A stretch of DNA of 64,000 nucleotides from SZUA-584 sp964441275 (lineage in GTDB: Bacteria; Bacillota; Clostridia; Christensenellales; SZUA-584), in contig CAYTUG010000011.1 of the NCBI GenBank assembly GCA_964441275.1, positions 1 through 64,000 on the forward strand, written 5' to 3'. A program made the position numbers and the translations under genes. The notes under the pieces are model-generated. The model did no database searches. It was given only the letters and a program-made list of their open reading frames with translations, and was not told the origin of the DNA. Within the stretch, counting starts at the first letter, position 1. The number at the start of each line of letters is the position of its first letter. Below are positions 7,635 through 15,827 of the stretch, piece by piece.

Positions 7635-8669
7635 CTAAAAACACGGATGTTTATGGTCCTTGTCGCATGAAGGCTGCTTATCGCATTGATAGCATATTTC
7701 GTTGGTCAAACTGCCGGATTCAAAATAATCCTTTAAATTGTTAAACGTGACCGTCGCGATGTTTTCTAAAGCTTCCTCAGTTAAAAACCCTTGATGGGAA
7801 GTTATAAGCACATTGGGCATTGAAACCAAACGCGCAAGCACATCGTCTTGTATTATGGTGTTGGAGAAGTCTTCGAAAAACAAGTCCGTCTCCTCTTCAT
7901 AAACATCAAGCCCCGCTCCGCCGACTTTACCCTCTTTAATTGCCGCTAACAGCGCCTCGCTGTCTATTAACGCGCCCCGGGAGGTATTGATAATGTACAC
8001 TCCCTGTTTTGCCAATGAAAGCGCCTCTCTGTCTATCAAATGATGTGTTTGTGCGGTTAACGGGCAGTGAAGCGAAATAATATCCGATTTTGGCAACAGC
8101 TCTTTAAGCGATGCGTATTCCACATCAATATCGGCTGCGGGATAAGGATCACTCGCTATTACTTTCATCCCAAACCCTTTGCATATATTTATAAATATCC
8201 GCCCGATTTTGCCCGTACCTATAACCCCGATTGTTTTTCCGTGTATATCGAATCCGATAAGTCCGCTAATATTAAAATTAAAATCCCGGGTTCTGTTGTA
8301 AGCGCGGTGGATTTTTCTGTTGAGCGACAAAAGCAAAGCCATTGCGTGCTCCGCCACGGCGTACGGGGAATATGCCGGCACCCGCACAATGTGGACTTTA
8401 CCGTAAGCCGCTTTAAAATCAACATTGTTATAGCCGGCGCTGCGCAAGGCAAGTATTTTAATTCCATAGCCATAAAGCGAATTTAAAACAGCCGCATCAA
8501 CGGTATCGTTAACGAACGCGACAACGCCGTCGGCGCCCTTTGCCAAAGCGACTGTATCAGCGTTTAGTTTGCTTTCGTAATACTTAATATTGAATCCGTA
8601 TTTAGACTTTAATTTATCCGCCCAAATCTTATCGTACGGCTTTGTATCATAAAACACTATCTTTTTCAC
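7635..8669 (-). CDS. D-lactate dehydrogenase-like 2-hydroxyacid dehydrogenase
   Basis: This NAD-dependent D-isomer 2-hydroxyacid dehydrogenase probably reduces pyruvate to D-lactate. The Rossmann motif is GVIGTGKIG, the substrate-binding Arg is in NTSRG, the Glu in YEEE and the catalytic His in SHQGF. The length, about 344 residues, fits LdhA. I prefer the GTG at 8669 because GGGAGG is then 8 bases upstream and the protein starts MKKIVFYDTKPYD. The GTG at 8675 is too close. The last 19 residues form an unusual Cys/His-rich tail (CYQCDKQPSCDKDHKHPCF) that could bind a metal. A truncated malic enzyme gene lies directly downstream. Confidence 0.88.
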   Translation of the reverse strand: MKKIVFYDTKPYDKIWADKLKSKYGFNIKYYESKLNADTVALAKGADGVVAFVNDTVDAAVLNSLYGYGIKILALRSAGYNNVDFKAAYGKVHIVRVPAYSPYAVAEHAMALLLSLNRKIHRAYNRTRDFNFNISGLIGFDIHGKTIGVIGTGKIGRIFINICKGFGMKVIASDPYPAADIDVEYASLKELLPKSDIISLHCPLTAQTHHLIDREALSLAKQGVYIINTSRGALIDSEALLAAIKEGKVGGAGLDVYEEETDLFFEDFSNTIIQDDVLARLVSMPNVLITSHQGFLTEEALENIATVTFNNLKDYFESGSLTNEICYQCDKQPSCDKDHKHPCF

Positions 8670-8864
8670 AATCACATCCTCCCAAGCTTGCAGTCGAAAA
8701 GTGCAGGCTTAGGCTTTCAAACACAATTTTGCATATGATAACACACGGCGTAATCTAAAACAAGCTTTCCTTCAGCAGCATAAACATTTTTTTGGCATTC
8801 TGCTTTTGTTCGTCCCGGAAAGCTTAAAACCGCCTTTTTAACGCGCTTATTAATCGGTTTTCCC

Positions 8865-8893
8865 TCATAAATCATAGCTTAATGTAATACACT
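8865..8893 (+). promoter_or_regulatory. Candidate sigma-E-type promoter for spoIID
   Basis: TCATAAA (8865-8871), a 14-base spacer and AATACACT (8886-8893) resemble the Bacillus sigma-E consensus (-35 KMATATT, -10 CATACAHT). Transcription would begin at about 8899-8901, essentially at the spoIID ATG. That agrees with the lack of any ribosome binding site there and suggests a leaderless mRNA. Confidence 0.45.
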
Positions 8894-8899
8894 TTTTAA

Positions 8900-9904
8900 A
8901 TGAGGACTAATAAAAAAAGCCGCCGAAAGCCAAAACCGCTCAACCTTAAACACGGCTATTTGATATTTTTTATGCTTGCCGCATTGCTTGCATTGTTTTG
9001 CCTGATAAAACCAAGATGCGCAACACCAAAAACGCATTTGGCATCGGATGTTGAATTTTCAATACTCGGCGGTTCTTGCCCTTTTGATAACGTATCCGTC
9101 TATCTTGATGGCAAAATCCAGACAATGCCTTTAGAAAAATACCTAATCGGGGTAGTGGCTGCCGAAATGCCGGCGGCATATGAATTGGAGGCATTAAAAG
9201 CCCAAGCCGTAGCCGCACGCACATATACGGTCTATAAAGCTGCTCACGGCGGATGCTCCGCGCACAAAGGCGCGGATATCTGTACGGACAGCGCCCATTG
9301 CCAAGCCTACCTGACCGAAGAAAAAATGAACGCGCGCTGGAAGCACAACAAAGATAAATACCTTGCAAGCATAACAGCTGCGGTAGAGTCGACAAAAGGC
9401 GAAATGATTTATTATGACGATGAGCAAATCCAGGTGTTCTATCATGCTTCATCGGGCGGGCGCACCGAAAACTGCGAAAACGTATACTCGAAAGCGTTGC
9501 CTTACCTGGTTGGCGTTAAAAGCGCAGGAGAAGAAACTTCAGCTAATTACTATGCTAAAGTTGTGCTGTCGCGCGATGATTTTATTGCGCGTATGAAAGC
9601 TTATTCGCCAAATTTAAGCTTTAAGAATTCAAAGCTTATAGGCGAGATCACCCGTTTTGAAAGCGGCCGCGTCAAAAGAATCCAAATAGGCGACAATACA
9701 TTTAGCGGCCGTGAAATAAGAAGCATATTTTCTCTTAACTCGACAAACTTTAGCATAGACGTTTCAGATAGCATTACCTTTTCCACGATAGGCTATGGGC
9801 ACGGCGTTGGTTTAAGCCAGACAGGCGCAAACGCTATGGCTAAAAAAGGCGCAAGCTATATCGATATTTTGACCCACTATTTCACCGGAGTAACAATAAA
9901 ATAG
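8900..9904 (+). CDS. spoIID: Stage II sporulation protein D, peptidoglycan lytic transglycosylase
   Basis: This 334-residue protein has a basic N-terminus, one membrane anchor (about residues 20-40) and a SpoIID/LytB domain. Family signatures include MPLEKYLIGVVAAEMPAAY, ALKAQAVAARTYTVY, VFYHASSGGRTENCENVY and GYGHGVGLSQTGANAMA near the end. SpoIID cleaves glycan strands after denuded septal peptidoglycan is produced and drives engulfment from the mother cell. There is no Shine-Dalgarno before the ATG. The candidate sigma-E promoter would place the transcript start at the ATG. spoIIQ follows 79 bases later. Confidence 0.93.
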   Translation: MRTNKKSRRKPKPLNLKHGYLIFFMLAALLALFCLIKPRCATPKTHLASDVEFSILGGSCPFDNVSVYLDGKIQTMPLEKYLIGVVAAEMPAAYELEALKAQAVAARTYTVYKAAHGGCSAHKGADICTDSAHCQAYLTEEKMNARWKHNKDKYLASITAAVESTKGEMIYYDDEQIQVFYHASSGGRTENCENVYSKALPYLVGVKSAGEETSANYYAKVVLSRDDFIARMKAYSPNLSFKNSKLIGEITRFESGRVKRIQIGDNTFSGREIRSIFSLNSTNFSIDVSDSITFSTIGYGHGVGLSQTGANAMAKKGASYIDILTHYFTGVTIK

Positions 9905-9934
9905 TTCCCGTTTTTTTTGCTTTTGATTGCAAAG

Positions 9935-9962
9935 GTATTTTTTTTGCTAAACGGGGAAAAAT
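9935..9962 (+). promoter_or_regulatory. Candidate sigma-F-type promoter for spoIIQ
   Basis: GTATT (9935-9939), 14 bases, then GGGAAAAAT (9954-9962) fit the forespore sigma-F pattern (GYATA, then GGnnAnAHT), 22 bases before the spoIIQ ATG. A strong GGAGGTG ribosome binding site lies at 9971-9977. The family is known to be sigma-F dependent in Bacillus, which supports the reading. Confidence 0.55.
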
Positions 9963-9983
9963 TTTATCATGGAGGTGTAATAT

Positions 9984-10688
9984 ATGAATATTAAAGATTT
10001 TAGGGATAAGCTCTCAAATAAGCTCACCAAAAGTAACGTTAAAACTTTTTTTCGTAAACAGGGGCTGTATGTGCTTATCTTTTTATGCGTGGTTGCGGCC
10101 GGCGTTACGGCGCTTATCACATGGCCGAGGGAAGCCCCTTTGCCTGAAGAGAACGCCGATGCTTCCAAAATTGATTCGCCAAGGCTAAAAGATGAAATTG
10201 CGGTTAACCCAACGCCTACGCCGCTGCCTGCGCCAACACAAACCCCCGCCCCTACCGAGGCTTTAAAGCCCGCGTCGGGCAGCAGCAGAATAGTGCTCAA
10301 AAGGCCTGTTGAAGGACAGATAATTAAGTCGTTTTCGGGAAACGAGCTTGTTCCGTTCCCTTCGCTCGACATGTGGAAAACTCACAACGGGGTGGATATT
10401 AAAGCGGACAAAGACGCAGTTGTGGTGGCTGCGCTCTCGGGTACCGTTACGGAAGTTTACACAAACGAGGCAGACGGGGGCGTAATCGTTATATCCCATT
10501 CGGAGAAATCTAAAACGCTTTATGCGGGATTAGGCGAAATGCTGGTTGAGCCGGGGAACAGAGTTAACACGGGAGATCAGATAGGCAAAATTGGGGAGAT
10601 GCCAAAAGAGCTTGATCTTTCATACCATCTGCACTTTGAGTATATAGTAAACGGAGCGTACAAAGACCCGGTGAAATATTTCAAATAA
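9984..10688 (+). CDS. spoIIQ: SpoIIQ-like M23 (LytM) family engulfment protein
   Basis: This 234-residue protein has one N-terminal transmembrane segment (residues 28-46), a Pro/Thr-rich linker (about 73-92) and a C-terminal M23 peptidase domain. The zinc ligands are present: HNGVD (His and Asp) and HLHFE (HxH). Unlike Bacillus SpoIIQ, which has lost a ligand, this copy looks catalytically intact, as clostridial SpoIIQ proteins often do. It sits in the forespore membrane and pairs with mother-cell SpoIIIAH to form the engulfment channel. The position directly after spoIID is typical of Clostridia. Confidence 0.85.
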   Translation: MNIKDFRDKLSNKLTKSNVKTFFRKQGLYVLIFLCVVAAGVTALITWPREAPLPEENADASKIDSPRLKDEIAVNPTPTPLPAPTQTPAPTEALKPASGSSRIVLKRPVEGQIIKSFSGNELVPFPSLDMWKTHNGVDIKADKDAVVVAALSGTVTEVYTNEADGGVIVISHSEKSKTLYAGLGEMLVEPGNRVNTGDQIGKIGEMPKELDLSYHLHFEYIVNGAYKDPVKYFK

Positions 10689-10696
10689 CTTAAAAA

Positions 10697-10720
10697 GGGG
10701 TTAGCAATAGCCCCTCTTTC
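10697..10720 (+). terminator. Intrinsic terminator between spoIIQ and serS
   Basis: A 7-bp stem GGGGTTA/TAGCCCC (10697-10703 and 10708-10714) closed by a GCAA tetraloop is followed by a CTCTTTC stretch. It lies 8 bases after the spoIIQ stop. On the other strand an A/T-rich flank (AAGTTATTTG) follows, so it may also serve convergent serS. Confidence 0.7.
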
Positions 10721-11987
10721 ATTCCAAATCTGCGCCGATAACCTCACATTTTAACGCTTCCTGCAAAGCCAAAGGCACCTCAACATTGCCGTCTCCGCGC
10801 TGATAGTTTTCAAGTATAGCCGCAACCGTTCTGCCTACGGCAAGCCCGCTGCCGTTGAGCGTATGAACGTAACCGGCCTTAGCACCAATTGCTTCTCTAT
10901 ATTTAATGTTAGCGCGCCTTGATTGAAAATCACGATAATTTGAACATGAGGATATCTCAACATAGCGCTTATAGCTTGGCATCCAAACCTCGATATCATA
11001 GGTGTTTGCCGACGCAAAGCCAAGATCTCCGGTGCACAATTGCACAACCCTGTACGGCAATTGCAAATGCTGCAAAACACTTTCCGCATCGGCAAGCAGA
11101 TTGAGCAGCTCTTGCTCGGAATGCTTAGGCTTTACAAACTTTACAAGCTCAACTTTGTTAAACTGGTGCAGCCTGATAAGCCCCCGGGTGTCTCTGCCCG
11201 CGCTGCCTGCCTCCGCCCTAAAGCACGCGCTGTATGCGCAATGATAAACCGGAAGCTTCGTTATCACGCAGTCACGGTACATATTTGTCACCGGCACCTC
11301 GGCAGTCGGTATTAGAAAACAGTCCGAATCCGCAAGTTTAAACGCATCTTCTTCAAACTTGGGCAGCTGGCCTGTACCCAACATTGATTCCCTGTTAACT
11401 ATAAACGGCGTAAACACCTCCGTATATTTTAGCGAATGCAAATTGAGCATGAAGTTTACTAATGCACGTTCTAAACGGCTGCCCATCCCCTTATACAGCG
11501 CAAACCGCGCGCCCGACAGTTTTGCCGCGGTTTCAAAGTCCAATATGTTAAGCCTTGTGCCAATATCCCAATGGGCGCACGGTTCAAAATTAAACTTGCG
11601 CGGTTGCCCCCATTTTTTTATTTCAACGTTATCTGAATCATCCTTACCCAAAGGTACATATGCAAACGGCTCGTTAGGCACAAGCAACATAGCATTGTTT
11701 AATTCCGCTTCAACTTCGGCAAGTTTTAAATCTAATTCTTTAACTTGTTCGGAAAGCTGTTTTAGCCCGTCCAGCAGCGCGGTAACGTCTTTGCCTTCCT
11801 TTTTATCATGCGGTATTTGTTTGGACGCCGTGTTTCTTTGGTTTTTTAGCGCTTCGACAGATACGATAATTTGCCGCCTTTGCTCGTCAAGCGCAATTAT
11901 CTTTTCAACCGCTCCTTTTACCCCGCGTTTTTCGAGTGCCGATTTTACTTGCTTTGGCACAGTGCGTATTCTTTTTATATCGAGCAT
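10719..11987 (-). CDS. serS: Seryl-tRNA synthetase
   Basis: This 422-residue class II aminoacyl-tRNA synthetase charges tRNA-Ser. The N-terminal helical arm (about residues 25-105) is highly charged, as expected for the coiled coil that grips the long variable arm. Motif 2 (FRAEAGSAGRDTRGLIRLHQ) and motif 3 (GSGLAVGRTVAAILEN) are clear. It starts at an ATG at 11987, 38 bases after argS on the same strand, so the two synthetases probably form an operon. I see no T-box leader. Confidence 0.97.
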   Translation of the reverse strand: MLDIKRIRTVPKQVKSALEKRGVKGAVEKIIALDEQRRQIIVSVEALKNQRNTASKQIPHDKKEGKDVTALLDGLKQLSEQVKELDLKLAEVEAELNNAMLLVPNEPFAYVPLGKDDSDNVEIKKWGQPRKFNFEPCAHWDIGTRLNILDFETAAKLSGARFALYKGMGSRLERALVNFMLNLHSLKYTEVFTPFIVNRESMLGTGQLPKFEEDAFKLADSDCFLIPTAEVPVTNMYRDCVITKLPVYHCAYSACFRAEAGSAGRDTRGLIRLHQFNKVELVKFVKPKHSEQELLNLLADAESVLQHLQLPYRVVQLCTGDLGFASANTYDIEVWMPSYKRYVEISSCSNYRDFQSRRANIKYREAIGAKAGYVHTLNGSGLAVGRTVAAILENYQRGDGNVEVPLALQEALKCEVIGADLE

Positions 11988-12025
11988 AGCCTACCTCTAA
12001 AACTAAATTTGCAAATTTGTGCGCG

Positions 12026-13720
12026 TTACATGCGCTCCGGCGCTTCTACGCCAATAAGCCAAAGGCCTGTTTTAATAACCTGCTTAACGCACGAAGAAAG
12101 AGCTAGCCTGGCGGCTGTTTTTTGCCTGTCCTCGTCTATTATGCGGTGTTCGTAATAAAAACGATTAAACGCCTTGGCAATCTCAAGCGTGTGCCTTGTT
12201 ACAATGTATGGCTCGTTTTTTTCACAAGCCCTTAAAACTGCGTCCGAAAAAGAATGCAGCAGCTTAGCGACAATAAACGCTTGCTTATTGTCAAGCGCCG
12301 AAATGTTCATTTGTTCTTTCCGCCAATCAAAACCCGCCTTACGCAAAAGGCTTGCACAGCGCGCGTGCGTATACTGAACATAAGGGCCGGTTTCTCCGTC
12401 AAAGTTTAAAACTCTATCAAAAGAAAATGATATATCTTTAATGCGCGCCGAAAGAAGAGTGTCAAAAACAACAGCGCCAACCCCTACAACCTTTGCAACC
12501 TCGTGCTTGCATTCAAGGTTAGGTGATTTTTCGTCAATTATCGCAACCGTTTTGTCTATTGCGCGTTCAAGCACGTCCTGCAAGAACACAACCTTGCCCC
12601 TTCTTGTAGATAAAGTGCCGTCTTCAAGCGAAACCATGCCAAATGCAACGTGCTCTAAATCCGAAGCCCAGGCATAACCCATCTTCTCGATTACTGCAAA
12701 CAACTGTTTAAAGTGCAGGTTTTGCTGGTATGCAACAACATACAAACATTTATGAAAACCGTATGTTTGTTTTCTATAAAAGGCGGCCGCTAAATCCCTC
12801 GTGGAATAAAGCGTTGCTCCGTCTGATTTAAGCACAATACACGGAGGCAACGGTTCGTTTAGCCTTACAACATAAGCCCCGTCCGATAGCTCGAGCATTC
12901 CCTTTTGCCTCAGCTCGTCTATAACCGGCTGCATCTTATCGTTATAAAAGCTTTCGCCCGCATAACTATCAAAAGTTACGCCTAACATGCCGTATATTTG
13001 GTTAGCTTCCTTTAGCGTAAGCCGTTTAAACCAATCAAAAATTTCAAGCGCTTTTTTATCGCCGTCTTCTATTTTTTTAAACCATATTCGCCCTTGCTCG
13101 TTTAGGCTTTCATTCTTTTTGGCTTCATCGTGAAAGCGCACATAGAGCTCAAGCATTGCGGAAACCGCATTCTTTTCTATATCCTGCTCGTCTCCCCATT
13201 TTGTATAAGCGGCGATTAGCTTTCCAAATTGCGTGCCCCAATCCCCCAAATGGTTTATACCAACTGTTTTATAGCCCAAAAACCCATAAATGCGGTAGAG
13301 CGCCGCACCTATTACGGTAGAAGAAAGATGCCCGATATGAAATGGCTTGGCTATGTTTATTGACGAGTAATCAATGCAAACCGTTTTGCCGCTTCCGATG
13401 TCGGAGCCGCCGTAATTGTTTCCGGACTGTTTTATTTCTTCAAGCACATTGTCAACAAAGAACTGTTTGTCAATGTAAAAGTTAATATATCCGTTAACCG
13501 GATTAACGTTTGACACAAAAGAGGGCGGCTTTATGTTCGCGCTTAGCTCTTTTGCAATGACAGCGGGTGACTTGCGATACTTTTTTGCTAAAACAAAACA
13601 CGGGAAAGCATAATCGCCCATGTCCGAATCGGCGGGAATTTCAATAAGCGATGCCGCTTCTTGTTCTGAAATTTTTGCGGCATCGGCTATCCTGCAGGCA
13701 ATTGCATTTTTGTAATCCAT
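12026..13720 (-). CDS. argS: Arginyl-tRNA synthetase
   Basis: This 564-residue class I synthetase contains the N-terminal additional domain, the HIGH motif (PFHIGHLSST), the ArgRS-type STRRG in place of KMSK, and the C-terminal DALR anticodon-binding domain, including FDGETGPYVQYTHARCASLLRK. It starts at an ATG preceded by AAAGGCGG. It is the first gene of the argS-serS pair. Confidence 0.96.
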   Translation of the reverse strand: MDYKNAIACRIADAAKISEQEAASLIEIPADSDMGDYAFPCFVLAKKYRKSPAVIAKELSANIKPPSFVSNVNPVNGYINFYIDKQFFVDNVLEEIKQSGNNYGGSDIGSGKTVCIDYSSINIAKPFHIGHLSSTVIGAALYRIYGFLGYKTVGINHLGDWGTQFGKLIAAYTKWGDEQDIEKNAVSAMLELYVRFHDEAKKNESLNEQGRIWFKKIEDGDKKALEIFDWFKRLTLKEANQIYGMLGVTFDSYAGESFYNDKMQPVIDELRQKGMLELSDGAYVVRLNEPLPPCIVLKSDGATLYSTRDLAAAFYRKQTYGFHKCLYVVAYQQNLHFKQLFAVIEKMGYAWASDLEHVAFGMVSLEDGTLSTRRGKVVFLQDVLERAIDKTVAIIDEKSPNLECKHEVAKVVGVGAVVFDTLLSARIKDISFSFDRVLNFDGETGPYVQYTHARCASLLRKAGFDWRKEQMNISALDNKQAFIVAKLLHSFSDAVLRACEKNEPYIVTRHTLEIAKAFNRFYYEHRIIDEDRQKTAARLALSSCVKQVIKTGLWLIGVEAPERM

Positions 13721-13829
13721 AATTCCGCCTTTGTTGATTATTACTAAAAGAATATATCACATAATCGTTTAATTATGCAATGCGAGCGGGTTTTTCCCAA
13801 AACCAAAAACAACAGGTTTAATTGCAAAT

Positions 13830-14765
13830 TTAACGTTCTTCTCTAAAATATGCTACTCCGAGACTGCCGGGCATAGGGTTCTTTTTTGATTTTTTAACCG
13901 ATACAAGCAGCAAAACGATTATGGTAAAAACGTAAGGCAGCATATCGACAAACTGTATTGGAATATACACCCCGAGCGACTGCAGTTGAAACCCTATAAT
14001 CTTAAGTCCCCCGAAAATATATGCCCCAAGAAGAGCCCTGACCGGGTTCCACACCGAGAATATTACAAGCGCAACCGCTATCCAACCCATTCCTCCTGTT
14101 ATACCCGGCTGCCATGTTGTGCTGTAATGCAAAGAAAGATACGCTCCGGCAATTCCTGAAAATATGCCTCCTATGCAAATATGCGCATATTTGCTGCCGT
14201 TAACCCTTATGCCGGCAGCATCGGCCGCACCCGGGTTTTCTCCAACCATGCGCGCCCTTAACCCCGCAGTTGTTCTGCCAAGATAAATCCACATAAGAAT
14301 TGCGGCAATATATCCGAAATATACAAGAATGCTTTGGTTAAACAAAGCCTGCCCGATAACAGGTATTTTTGAAATAAGAGGCAGCGCAATGCGTTTATAA
14401 ACGCCCGTCACCGTTGTGCTCAGAGTTAGTCCCGTTACCGACTTGCCGATAAAATCCGCCAGCCCGGTGCCGAATATAGTAATTGAAAGCCCGGTGACAA
14501 CTTGGTTGGCGCGCAGCGTGACTGTTAAAAATGCATATATCAGCGCACCCGCGCCCCCCGCCGCCATACCCGCCAACAGCGCAAAAAACGGGCTTCCCGA
14601 AGCCATTCCAGTAACAAATGAGAAAGCGGCGCCAAGCAGCATCAATCCTTCTACTCCAAGGTTTAGGTTCCCCACCTTTTCCGTAATAGTCTCGCCGAGG
14701 GTTGCCAAAAGCAATGGCGTGCCCGAAGATATGGTAGCCGCAAGAAACGAAGATAGAATATCCAA
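13830..14765 (-). CDS. ABC transporter permease, BMP/nucleoside family (NupQ-like)
   Basis: This 311-residue integral membrane protein of the BPD_transp_2 family has about eight hydrophobic segments. Typical features are NLGVEGLMLLGA near the N-terminus and ENPGAADAAGIRVN in the cytoplasmic coupling loop. It is the last gene of a four-gene importer unit (lipoprotein, ATPase, permease, permease) whose order matches Bacillus nupNOPQ. The likely substrates are purine nucleosides. The start is 3 bases from the end of the other permease gene, which implies coupled translation. Confidence 0.9.
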   Translation of the reverse strand: MDILSSFLAATISSGTPLLLATLGETITEKVGNLNLGVEGLMLLGAAFSFVTGMASGSPFFALLAGMAAGGAGALIYAFLTVTLRANQVVTGLSITIFGTGLADFIGKSVTGLTLSTTVTGVYKRIALPLISKIPVIGQALFNQSILVYFGYIAAILMWIYLGRTTAGLRARMVGENPGAADAAGIRVNGSKYAHICIGGIFSGIAGAYLSLHYSTTWQPGITGGMGWIAVALVIFSVWNPVRALLGAYIFGGLKIIGFQLQSLGVYIPIQFVDMLPYVFTIIVLLLVSVKKSKKNPMPGSLGVAYFREER

Positions 14766-14768
14766 TAT

Positions 14769-15827
14769 CTATTTACCCTCCTTAGCGTTAAAGAATACCA
14801 CTTTATATTTTATAAAAAACTCGAACGCCAAAACAAAAAGCAAAATAAGCCCATGAAACACCGATGCCGCGGCGCTCGGTATGTTGTGGGCTGTTTGTAT
14901 AAAGTTGCTCCCCTGAATTAACGCCGCAAACAAAATGCAGACCGCGCCTATGGCAACAGGGTTTAACCGGGCAAGCCAGGCGGTTATTATTGCAGTATAC
15001 CCGTACCCCGCCGAAAGCGTCTCGTTTAATGTATGCTCAACCCCTACAGCTTGTATCATACCCGTAAGCCCTGCCAACGCGCCGCCCGCACATACGGTCA
15101 ACACAACGGTTTTAGCAACGTTAATGCCCGCATAGCGTGCAGTATCGACCGATTCGCCTATAACCTTAATTCTGTATCCGCCTTTGCTGTAGCTAATAAA
15201 CAAATACATAACCGCAATTAAAGCCACAGCAACAATCCAGCCGGCGTTTACACCAAAGATATCGGGGAGCAGCGCATTTTGTTCAAACATCTTAATCTTT
15301 GGAAACCCAAGCGCCTTTGGGTCTTTCCATGCGTTATATTGAAGATATTGAATAAACTTTATGGCTACGTAGTTTAGCATAAGCGTGACAAGCGTTTCGT
15401 TTGTAGCCCATTTAACCCTAAGAAACGCAGGTATTGCCGCCCAAAGCGCGCCCGCAATCAAAGACGCGCCCATCATCGCCGCAAACAGCAACCAAGCGGG
15501 CCAATCTGAACAAAAGAGCGCAAAATACGAAGCAGCAAAAGCGCCCATGCATATCTGCCCCTCCGCGCCAATGTTCCAGAATTTCATTCTAAACGCAAGG
15601 GAAATTCCAAGCGACGTTATTACAAGAGGCACTGCGAACTCTATCGTTTTGGCAATCCTTCGGGCATTCCCAAAAGCGCCTTCCAACAACGAAACCATAG
15701 CGGATACAGGATCGTATCCCGCTATTGCAAGAAACGCCATTCCCGTTAAAACGGCACAGGCTATTCCGGCTAACCTTATTAAAAAAGCCTTGTTGGCGCC
15801 GATATTATCTCTAACGACAATTCTCAT
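14769..15827 (-). CDS. ABC transporter permease, BMP/nucleoside family (NupP-like)
   Basis: The 352-residue product is the partner permease of the importer, with about nine hydrophobic segments. Family marks are FWNIGAEGQICMGA, VKWATNETLVTLMLNYVA and GESVDTARYAGINVAKTVVLT. Its start overlaps the end of the ATPase gene by 4 bases (ATGA type). With NupQ it should form the heterodimeric membrane channel. Confidence 0.9.
   Translation of the reverse strand: MRIVVRDNIGANKAFLIRLAGIACAVLTGMAFLAIAGYDPVSAMVSLLEGAFGNARRIAKTIEFAVPLVITSLGISLAFRMKFWNIGAEGQICMGAFAASYFALFCSDWPAWLLFAAMMGASLIAGALWAAIPAFLRVKWATNETLVTLMLNYVAIKFIQYLQYNAWKDPKALGFPKIKMFEQNALLPDIFGVNAGWIVAVALIAVMYLFISYSKGGYRIKVIGESVDTARYAGINVAKTVVLTVCAGGALAGLTGMIQAVGVEHTLNETLSAGYGYTAIITAWLARLNPVAIGAVCILFAALIQGSNFIQTAHNIPSAAASVFHGLILLFVLAFEFFIKYKVVFFNAKEGK

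Noticed and set aside
8717..8875. 52-codon minus-strand ORF between the dehydrogenase and spoIID
   Set aside because: No Shine-Dalgarno, and it overlaps the spoIID promoter region. Codon use is reasonable, but the support is too weak.
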